The notes below the pieces were generated by a model that searched no databases, was not told the origin of the DNA, and saw nothing but the letters and a program-made list of their open reading frames with translations. From Seminavis robusta (lineage: Eukaryota; Bacillariophyta; Bacillariophyceae; Naviculales; Naviculaceae), in the NCBI GenBank assembly GCA_903772945.1, contig CAICTM010000461.1, positions 1-64,000 on the forward strand: a stretch of DNA of 64,000 bases, read 5' to 3'. This document shows, one piece after another, positions 34,031 to 43,600 of the stretch. Each line of letters opens with the position of its first letter. Position 1 is the first letter of the stretch. Made by a program: the position numbers and the translations under genes.

Positions 34031-34659
34031 ATGGCAGGTTTGTACGGCAGCCGTCCACCCAATGTCCGACCTCACGGCGCCGTTCTTGTTGACGATGAAG
34101 AATGGTCCTATCCTACGCATCATGACTACCAAGGCTACATGACGTAACTGCATGTCCTACGCTCACGGTCGATCGGACAATCCCTACCTCGTGAGAAGAC
34201 TTTCACCAAACAAGAACTCCTTCAACTCACTCCAAGCGTCATCCGTCAGTGGTTGAACCTTCAAGCTTATGAGACCCTTTCCCCCACCCTCCGACCGTCC
34301 AGTATTCATGCGATCTGGATCTCTGAAGAAGGCCAAGCAAGCTGTCAGTCACTTCATGCGAACAAGCACGTTCCTTGGATGGATGGCCGTGGAGGGAATC
34401 CAACCGTCATCGAAGCATTCTTGAGCTGATTTCCCGTGTTGCAACCTTTGAAGTTCGCGGAGAAGGTGTTGCGGCCAATGACAAGCGTGCCTACAACCAA
34501 AACGAATTCAACATGATGCTGCAGCTGTTTCTGCTTGCCGGTGGTTTCGACAACGCCTTCAAGTTTGTCTTGATGTCCCTTTGGGCCTACCATCTCATCC
34601 ATCGACTGGATGACACTTGCCATTTCAAGGTCAGCGCCCCTCATGGATCCCACTCGTGA
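34031..34659 (+). pseudogene. Truncated, frameshifted protein, possibly Crypton-type tyrosine recombinase
   Basis: The frame starts MAGLYGSRPPNVRPHGAVL, has a stop at 34,145-34,147, continues in frame to about 34,370 (KQELLQLTPSVIRQWLNLQA) and then moves to another frame (NDKRAYNQNEFNMMLQLF, FKFVLMSLWAYHLIHRLDD) until a stop at 34,659. The last part resembles, in pattern only, the start of the catalytic domain of tyrosine recombinases found in Crypton elements. The R-H-x-R-Y catalytic set is not complete here. It is cut off exactly where the shared sequence of copy 3 begins (about 34,665). Confidence 0.35.
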
Positions 34660-34956
34660 AAATCTGAACGAGAGAGAAAGAGAAAACGAAACGAATAGCC
34701 AGTCTACTAGACAGTAGAGCTGGAAGGATATTGATTAAATTAGAGAAATTGTGCGTTCAAGTTCACACCTTTTCAACAAATGCTGCATACGGTAGGTACG
34801 GTAGGGTTCGTGTTGAAATTGTTCTTTTTCACTCCACTTCAAGTCTTCAACCAAAACGCCCACAAAACAAAACACCCACGCATCCGTCCCTGCTGCATAA
34901 CTTTTGAGAAAGTAGACAAAGTAGCGCAGATCGATTGGGAAGTTGTTGGTTCCATC

Positions 34957-36999
34957 ATGCCGCGATCTTCTGGCTATACCCCCGCCACTACAGGCACCAG
35001 CGACGATTGTCCTGCCACCGATGATACCTTTGCCGATGAACCGATTAGCCGAGACTCGTCGGTGATGACGAGTGTCCGCGACCGCATGTTGGCTCGGCAT
35101 GACAGTCTCTTTTCGGTCACATCCAACTACGAAGACCCCTCGGCCAACGATTTGAATATCTGGCAGGGCGCTACCCTGTTGACCGCAGATTGCATGGGAA
35201 CAGGGTTGCTGGCTTTGCCCGAGGATATCAAGGTGTTGGGCCGGTGGTGGGGATTGGGCTTTTTGATTCTCAATCTCCCCATTAATTTTTATGCGGGTAC
35301 CATTCTCTCCGATGCAGCAGCCTATGTGGAAAGGACGCAGAACGAAGAAAATGAAGCCTATGAAAAACGACAGCTTGAAGTACGACAACTGCAGCAGATT
35401 CAAGAAGAGGAAGAATTGTCCGCTTCCAGCAAGGATGGACTTATGATGGATTCACCCAAGAATAATAGAGGGAATCGCAGCAAAAAATACGCCAGTGTGG
35501 GACAGACTGATGATGATACCACGGGAGATACGGCGAGTACTTCCGCTGGTATTGTCATGCAAGGAAGCGCTGCTGGAGAGGAGATTGTGGATCGGATACC
35601 CGCATCGCCCACTGCTGCTCCCTCCAGCAAGCATGATCATGCCAAAGTTCATCATGACACGGCAACCTATGATTTCATTGGAATGACACAAGCCATGTTC
35701 AGCTCAAGAAGAGCCACGCGTTGGGTCATGTTCTTGTTCTATTGCAACATTTTTCTGGTTCTTGGGGACTACATTCTGGTCATGTCTCATGCTGTGTCTG
35801 CCATGGTTGGAGAGGAAAGGTTATGCATACCCCAAGCAGGGATACTGGCTTCTACGCTCATGTATGGTGTGTCGCAGATTAGGACCATGGTATGTTTTCA
35901 TTGATCGTGGGGAATGAATCCTACGCTGTATGCTTCATCTTTTCACCATTTGGGCTCACTGGGTTGGTATGGCAACGAAACAATCTGTCGCTTTGAACCC
36001 TAGGCAAATTTGGGTCGTGCTGCCAGCATCATTTCACTATCAGCCTTGTTCGTCGTTGTGGGTCAGTGCTTGTGGGCGGTCCACACAAACAAAACCGACG
36101 TGTATGTCGAGGCCTCTCCAGAGGACTTTGATGAATCACCGAGCATGCTGCGAAAGCTGTCGGCAATGGGATCCATTGGTTTTGCCGTGGGATCTCAAAA
36201 GGTATGCTCTTTCGTTGTTGCTAGTTAGTTCACCTGCCTACGATCAACGTGCCATTACTTACAGTCAGTCGCCTCTTTTGCTAGCTCTTCTTGAACATTC
36301 GTCACGAACTAGCAGAACGGAGCAAGGCACCCCAGACTTTGGCTGCTTCACTGTCGGCATTTGGAATCGTTTATGTCGGCATCATTTTGCTCGCTGGTAG
36401 TGGTAAGTTGAGATTTGGTTCATGTGTTGGGTTGGTTGTCGTGGCTTTCTTATTGTCTCTCACTATCGACCTCCTCACGTACCGACACGATTGCCTACCG
36501 TACAACACCAGATCCACCAGGGTTTCTCTTTGATGCTATTCCACCAGGATGGAATCGGCAATTAGCAGGATTTCTCCTATGGCTTCATGTCGTGGTATCC
36601 TATGCCATCAATTCACAGGCCATTTGCGCCTCGATGGATCGTCTCTTCTTCAGCAACATTAGAACGTGCAGCTTGAATGAGAAACCGAGAATACGTTGGA
36701 TGTGTCTGACTGGTGGCATGTCCGTGCTGGCCTTTGTGGTAGCCAATGCGGTTCCTTTCTTCAAGGACCTCGTTGCCTTGATTGGGGCCATGACCAGTGT
36801 CCCGTTGTCATTGCTGCTTCCCGCCGTCTATTTCAGACGTTTCCTGCAAGTTTCCATATGGATTCCAACGAAAGAAACATTGGGCTCATATTCCCTGCTT
36901 GTGTACGGTTGTGTCTTCATGACATTTGCGTTGGCAGGTGCCATTAGTTCCATTGAAATGGACTGGTCGAATCATGGCGGCGTCTTTTCCTGCCATTAG
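34957..36999 (+). CDS. AAAP-family (Aa_trans) amino acid transporter, copy 3
   Basis: Exons 34,957-35,889, 36,004-36,201, 36,285-36,402 and 36,512-36,999, with the same model and product as copy 2. An in-frame Met exists upstream at 34,780, which would add 59 residues starting MLHTVGTVGFVLKLFFF. I prefer 34,957 because copy 2 lacks the upstream part and still has an open gene. The upstream 90 bp (34,780-34,867) is also present in the 3.47-kb repeats. With two intact copies, dosage of this transporter may be raised if the duplication is real. Confidence 0.85.
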
Positions 37000-37306
37000 C
37001 CAGCTCTCATGTAGCATACATTATTTGTAGTAAGTAGCTAGTACAATTGTAGTCATTGCTTGCTCCGCCAAAGTGCCAATAGGCTTGTTTTGATCCTATG
37101 TAACTAAACTAAAGCTACTGGTAGAAAGATAGAATAACCACAAAGCCATTGTTATAACAACCTTTAAAAAGCACAACTTGAAATATACCTACCGGTATCG
37201 TGTGTAGGTAGTTTTCAGAGGGAAAAAGTGTTTGCTGCTACAGGAAGGCTCACTTGGCCAAGTCCGCCTATTGCTACATAGAGACCCCGAGCAACCAACC
37301 GGCGTC

Positions 37307-38437
37307 CTAAAATGGAAAAGTAAAGTTCTTCCAGTCATTGTCAAGTGCATCCGCATCAAACTTCCAACAACCCTGTGACATTTTGAATGCCTCGGCCAAA
37401 TCGTTGCCAGTCTGGGGATCGTCCACATTGATTTCCATGAGTGGATGGCCGTAATCCTCGGCCCACTTTCGAATTTTCTTCATGTGTCGATCATAGACTG
37501 TCATCAAGAGCTTTCGTTTCTTCTTGAGGTTCTCCACCTCATTGGCTCGGTCCAGAGATTCCTGAGCGTCCTTCATCAATGATCTATAAGTGACCTTCTT
37601 TGAGGGAGTTGTTGTTGGATCAGTTTCATCCGAGCTTTCTAGTACTTCCAGGTTAAAACTCTTGAACAAGCGCTGCGTTACCGAGTTCCAGTGCAACACT
37701 GAATCAGCCCAGGTTCCAGCATCTTTTCGAGTGTTGAGGATGAAAGCAGCATTGGGGTATGCTTCATGAATCAGTGGAAGAGTTTTGTGCTGTGGCAAGA
37801 ACCATGAGTAGGGCTCTGTGGTCTCGACGTCAAATTGGGACCAGACATAGTAGTCTCCACAGCCTTGGAAAGGAGGACGCTCTGATTTCATGTTCTTCAA
37901 GACACATGATCCACAAGTGACTTGATCTTTGCGACAAGGGAACTGTGATCGGGCAGGTTGTCCTGCTAAAGATTTCTCTGTATCGCAGCAATAATGGGAA
38001 GATTTGATTTTGTTGCAGGTAAAATAGTTATGAATAGATTCTGACCCAGATCGAGGCAATCCCATGATGAGTAAAGGGACAGTTTCTTGACTCGACTTGC
38101 TGTTGAGCAATAGACTACCAGGGCCAAGCAGTTGATTCCCAGTATCCTCTGGCATATGAGGTCTACCCAGCAACATGCGGCTCCAAACCGAAGTTGCTGC
38201 ACCGTCAGCTCGGGCATTCATCACGCCCATGGTCAAGCTTGCAGCAAAGGCAAACGACCCAGCAAAAATGGCCACGGCATTCATTGGGTTATTCCAGAAA
38301 CCTTCTCGTCGTCGTGGATAGGTGTATTTGCCCCGATTATCATTGTCCGTGGAATCAGTGCTGTTTGCTTCTCTCAATCCCTGCGGAGACTTTGTTCGAG
38401 AGTGATCTGACCGCCGGGATTGTCGCAGCATTGTCAA
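37307..38437 (-). CDS. Sulfotransferase-like type II membrane protein, copy 3
   Basis: A 376-residue product apparently identical to copy 2, with the same P-loop-like GLPRSGSESIHNYF and single N-terminal membrane segment. Nucleotide changes inside the gene (38,141 and 38,171) appear silent: the amino acid sequence I read is the same. It is convergent with transporter copy 3. Confidence 0.7.
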   Translation of the reverse strand: MTMLRQSRRSDHSRTKSPQGLREANSTDSTDNDNRGKYTYPRRREGFWNNPMNAVAIFAGSFAFAASLTMGVMNARADGAATSVWSRMLLGRPHMPEDTGNQLLGPGSLLLNSKSSQETVPLLIMGLPRSGSESIHNYFTCNKIKSSHYCCDTEKSLAGQPARSQFPCRKDQVTCGSCVLKNMKSERPPFQGCGDYYVWSQFDVETTEPYSWFLPQHKTLPLIHEAYPNAAFILNTRKDAGTWADSVLHWNSVTQRLFKSFNLEVLESSDETDPTTTPSKKVTYRSLMKDAQESLDRANEVENLKKKRKLLMTVYDRHMKKIRKWAEDYGHPLMEINVDDPQTGNDLAEAFKMSQGCWKFDADALDNDWKNFTFPF

Positions 38438-38650
38438 GCTTCGTCTCGCCTATTACTAATAACAACCAGATGGAAGTACCGTTGCCGTCATGGAGAAGAG
38501 GCGAAACCTTGAGTTTTTGTCCGTGCTTGACACTACCGGTACGATCGAAGGGTCCTCGGAGGCTTTGGCATTGGAACGCGCTCCGACTGTAAGACTTTCA
38601 GTTTGAAAAATTTAGCAGTGACCACTGCAAGTTCTTAATTCTTTACTGTA

Positions 38651-38696
38651 AATGAATCAATCGAGTGACGAGTCTAATCTAGTCGATTGAATCATT
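38651..38696. repeat. Inverted repeat/hairpin upstream of sulfotransferase copy 3
   Basis: Same hairpin as at 33,405-33,450, carried by the duplicated cassette. Confidence 0.7.
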
Positions 38697-38795
38697 CAGC
38701 ACAGAATGAATGTCACGTATCCTTAGCCTTATTTTTTCATTATCTGCTGTTACCCAAATGGACAGACTGACTAAAAGCTGCACCTCTTTATGAGA

Positions 38796-40615
38796 AATAA
38801 TTGTTTGAACAACAGCACAGCAGGATGTGCAAACTGAAGACAATCTCTGGGCATTTTACTTGGTAGAAAAGGGGGACAATCACGGGCACAGAATGCAGAA
38901 TCTGCCAGGATTGTCAAATCCAGATTTGACTGACCTTTGACCAAAGCCATGAGAGCCAAATGAAGGGTGATACAAGTCTACCAATTGAGAGTACCAGCAG
39001 TAGCTCTTGGATTCGTTGGCTTGGACAAGGTGCTGCCACAACTGTCATTTAAAATAGTTCACCAGGGAATGTAACATGCAGTATTGCATGGTTGTTTCAC
39101 GCTGGATTTGACTGACACAGTTAGCCCTACTAGCTGTTGCTATGGAACTGCCACAAAAGTAAACCCAAGCATTGGGGAACCAAGGTCTGGTGTCACTGTT
39201 GGCAATTCCTTCAGCTTCCATGAATGAGCGAAAAAGATATGCAAGGCAGTCCTTTAGCCAGTAAGCTGGTGCCTCAAAGAACCAATGCAAACATGGCAAA
39301 CTGCCTGACCGATGGCTTTCTTTCCCTTTGCAGACCCCAAAAACGACCATTGCCAGGAAGATAGATAAGCACACCACAATGCTGCACTTCTCATGTCCAC
39401 AACAGCTGTGGTTGTCACAGATGTGCCTGTATCATGAATGGTTGTGAGTGAGGATCAGAGTATTCGTAGCATCCTGGCTGAAGGAATTCTTGTCTGGACC
39501 TGGTAAAGCAGCCAGATTCTTCGAGCCAGGTTTTGTCCCCTTGTCAAGTTGACAGACTTTGCCTTATTGCATGTATCCTATCATCTGGGGGGTGACTACG
39601 GGGCTGTCACCGGCGGTGGGATGGATTTTCGGGGCGGCTACCTAGATGGTTTCAACAGGCTTTGGGGACAAGTCTAGCTAGGCTCGCTATTTTAAAATAG
39701 CTATGATACGGTACATCTTGTACCAGTTCACTCTGCCCCAGGAGCCTGTTCACTTCAGTTTTACTATCTGCAAATGAGAGCCTTGGACGACCCTTCTCAT
39801 CACTTGGCGATCATGAGGCTTGTACCGGTACCGTAAGCTTTGGTAGCTATGAATGACATGATTGTCTGAAATCCAGACAGCGCCCTAAATAGTGGCGGTT
39901 CCTCCACTTCCCACGGGAAGGAATTTCGGCAAAATGTGCTTCTGGCCATCGCCATTTTGTGTGCGACGGCCAGCTAATAACCGCTTTGGCTATGAGCGTT
40001 ACCAGTCTGCCGCTGTTCGTAGCTTCTACACGACTTGTGTGTACCAGGAGCCCACATTTCTGGTCTGGTCCTTTCGGGACGGCGGAAAAAGCGGGAAATT
40101 TCAGAGGGGCTTGAAGCCTCAATTTAGTGAGTAAAAGAACGAACCAAGGAGGAAGCAGAATACTATTACCTCTCCTTCTACCAGGACAGTCCTGAGTTCT
40201 GCAGGTATACAAGTGAATTCGAACAGCAACAGCAGCAGCAGAAGTCTCGAGGCTCTGGGTAGATGACTGTGATTGAGACTCCTCGTCGTTGGTAGTGTTG
40301 TTGACCTTCGTACCTCTCTCCTTTGCTGGCAAGAAAAGGAAGGCACACACAAGAACCCCGCCAAAGAGGCGCCAAGGCTTGTTCCTGGACGAGGTGCGTC
40401 AGGGAGCCACAAAAGCAGGAAGGAACATTGCAGTTGGAGTATCCTGGCTCAGGATTTCAGAGGCTGGTCAGGAGAGGGAAGACTCCTCGTGTCTGATCTG
40501 ATCTACTTGACTAGCATAGCCACCTGAGTCTGAGTCGGATCAAGCCTTTCTTTGCTTTGTCCCCCCTCCTACCTATTCCTGAACCACCCAACATAACAAT
40601 CCTCTTCTTTCCACA
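38796..40615. other. Intergenic region, no supported gene
   Basis: Open frames are short and overlap on both strands (e.g. minus-strand frames at 39,045-39,377 and 39,847-40,350) without recognisable domains or a convincing splice model. The last ~100 bp, with CT-rich sequence up to ACAATGG at 40,614-40,619, are probably the 5' UTR of the coiled-coil gene. Confidence 0.5.
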
Positions 40616-43600
40616 ATGGTTGCCTCGGCTGTTCTGAGCCCCAAGCACACTTCCTCGAGTAACACGGGTAGAATTTCCTCCAGGTCAAAATCGAGGCAAG
40701 ATTGGGAGCCAGACGCTCGTCGATCATCTTCCAAGCGAGCCGTTTCAACCACTAGAATGCAACAAGCAACCGCCACGGCGCAACGCCACAGACACAGCAG
40801 CACTACTTCTGGTAGGTCTAGTTCCGTCATGCCTCCCGCTGGAACGACCACCAGTGGGGGGCGACGGTACACCACCACTTCTATGCATCAAGGGGAAGGT
40901 TCCAATCATAATAGACCGAGATCCATTAGTACGGGTAGAATATTCCAAAACAAAGATGATCCAACTGCTGTGGCTCGCAGTATCATGGAACTAAGAGAGA
41001 AACGTGAAAAAGAACAAAAGTCAAGACGAGCTTCCGCCAATGCTCCTCCTCCACCTCCTGATCCCGTCTTGAAACAAACCACTCGATACTCCAAAACTGG
41101 AAATACCCCCGTCAGTAGCAGCACGCCCAGAGGCATCAACAGTAAAGACTATCAGCCTGGCAGTGCAAGGTTCCAACAAGCCGAACGCAAACTAGAGGGC
41201 TTTCGAGATGAGCTCAAGAAACTCAAATCCAAACAAGAGGAAATGGAAGAGATGCAATTCTTTAATGAACTCGAATCCGCTGGCCCTACTGGGGCTAATG
41301 GTCATCCACATGCACATGCACATGCACCACCGCCGCCGCCGCCCCCTCCTCCACCCTCAAACCCGCCTCCCCATCCTAGTAGCACTACCAACAAGGCAAG
41401 GGTCTCAACTCCAACTCCTTCACTCAACAATACCAGCAGCCGATCGTCCAGCACTCCTCGCAGCCGGCCCATGGATAATATGATGACGAGTCCTAGTCCT
41501 CGCAATGTTGTTGGAGCACCCAAACTCGGTACACCCAATTCTGCCGCTGGGGTACCCCACGTCATTCGAGCCGTGGCATCACCTGTCCGAGGAGGTCGCT
41601 TGCCTCCTCCCAAGAAGGTCATCTTGAGTCCTCGTAAGATTGCCGCCTTGGATCGAACATCACTCGAGCTAGAAGCACAGACGCTAGGACGACAAGTGCA
41701 GATTCTAGAACAGGAGAAAGCCAACTTGATCCGGACAGTCGAAATGTACGACAGCACTTGCCAACACGATACCGACAAGGCTCGTCGTCTGGAAAATGAA
41801 CTGCGTCGTCAGGAAACCGAGCTGCAGCGGGTCAGGGCCGACTTGAATACCAAGCTGCAGGAATCCGAGCATCAGCGTGAAGTCCAACACAACATCTCGG
41901 AGCAAAAGCTGCAAGAACAAGCCGAGACGCTGGCATCGACACAGGGGCTGGCGGAGGAACTGGAACATGAGCTGGCCCAAATGCATGAAGAAAGTGAGCA
42001 ACAAAAAGCTGACTTTGAAAAGAAGCAGGCCAAGCTTGAGAGGGAGCTCAAGACTGAAAGGGAAGAACTCCAAGCACAAGCCAAAAACTTTGACGTGCGA
42101 ATATCAGAAGTGAACGTGCGAGTCGAAAAGCTGCAACAGAAGCTCAAGTCGAAAGACAAGGACGTGGCGGTGCTCAAGGAAGAAGTCATTGAGGCAACAA
42201 AAGCCTTGACGGATGCCAAGACAAAGAAGGACGAAGCCTACGAAGTGCGATTGGCTGCCATGCAGCAGCAGTTGGCTCTAGCCAAGGAGCAATACGAAAA
42301 GCTCGAGGAGGAAAATGAAGAGCAAAACTTTATGATCAAGGAGCAAGGCGATCTATTGATTGCAGAAGAGAACAAAGTCAAGGAGTTAAACAAGAGCAAG
42401 GAAGCACTCAAAAAGGATTTGAAGGCGGCTCATGATCTGCACAAGAAGTCCATGGAGAAGCTCAAAAAGTCATACGACGACAGGGACAAGCGTCGCATGA
42501 ACGAAGACGTCGAACGCCGGCACAATGAAAAGGAAGAGTTTGAACGCCGACTGAAGAGTCTCCAGCAGCAGCTGACCTTGGCAACGGACAGACACCACGC
42601 TGAAATCCGGCAAAAGGAATCGGACTTGGAAGCGCGCTATGAGGAAATCAAACGAGGGATTGAAAAAGATGTCGGAAAAAAGCTTCTACAAACTGAGGAA
42701 ATCCTTCGCAGTCTCCGCAGTGATCACGACAAGGCGACAAAGGAGATTTCAAGGTTGCAGAAAACGAACGCGGAGCTGAGGGAAGAGCACAATATTGAAA
42801 TCGATCGAAGAAATGTGTTGAGAGATGACGAGGCTAAGAATCTTCAAGGACAAATTGCACAGATTGCTCGGGAGCTGAACGAGAAAGAGTTTGAGTTGAA
42901 AAATTTGGCGACCAAGCTGACCAAGGCGGAGGCGGAAATGAAACAGATGCAGGATGAACATGCCGAGGCGTTGAAAGACAAAGATCAGGAGATGTCGGAT
43001 CTCAATAACAGGTCCAAAACTGCAGACGAAAAGCTCAAGACCGAGCTTTCCATGAAAGAAAGTCTCATCAAAGGGTTTGAATCAACCATCGCCACCATGA
43101 AGGTCGAACTCGAAGAACTTCGCACCTCTTTGTCGAAAGCCCAAGATTCCGCTTTGGTGAACAAGCAATCTTCCGTCCAGCGCGAGTCGGAACTGCAATC
43201 TGCTATGGAGAAGCTCAAGCAAGACCTTATCGACGAACAAGCAAGACATGAGCAAGTGGAGGGTGACCTTCGATACGACGTTGCGAAGGTGGAGAGCAAG
43301 CTCAAAGCCAGTGAAGCCAGCGTGCGTGAAAAGCGCCAGCACATTGATGAACTCCAGGACAAACTTGAAGCTGCCAGTGCTTTTGAAGCCCGAGGCATTG
43401 ACCTTCAGGAGGAGATCACGAGGCTGAAATCCCAGTTGAATGATGCCCAAAAGGATCTGGAAGAGGAGAAGGCAACTGTGAGACAAAAGAATACCAGGCT
43501 GACCGAGCTGCGAGACGATTTGGCGCAAAGCCTTGCTAAAGAACAAGAGCTGCACGAGAAGCTGGAAAGACTGTCGTCTCTTGAGACTGAATTGGAGGAG

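Larger units (their letters stand above)
34666..38795. repeat. Transporter/sulfotransferase cassette, copy 3
   Basis: Shares 34,666-34,868 with the upstream region of copy 1 and 34,869-38,795 with copy 2. Offset from copy 2 is 5240 bp over most of its length, with an insertion near 38,536. Confidence 0.9.

Noticed and set aside
34780-35904. Upstream in-frame Met giving a 59-residue N-terminal extension of the transporter (copy 3)
   Set aside because: Copy 2 lacks the upstream sequence yet keeps an open gene from 29,717, and the extension comes from a repeat also found in noncoding blocks.
39847-40412. Minus-strand open frames of 97-167 codons
   Set aside because: They overlap each other in different frames, have no recognisable domain and no good start context.
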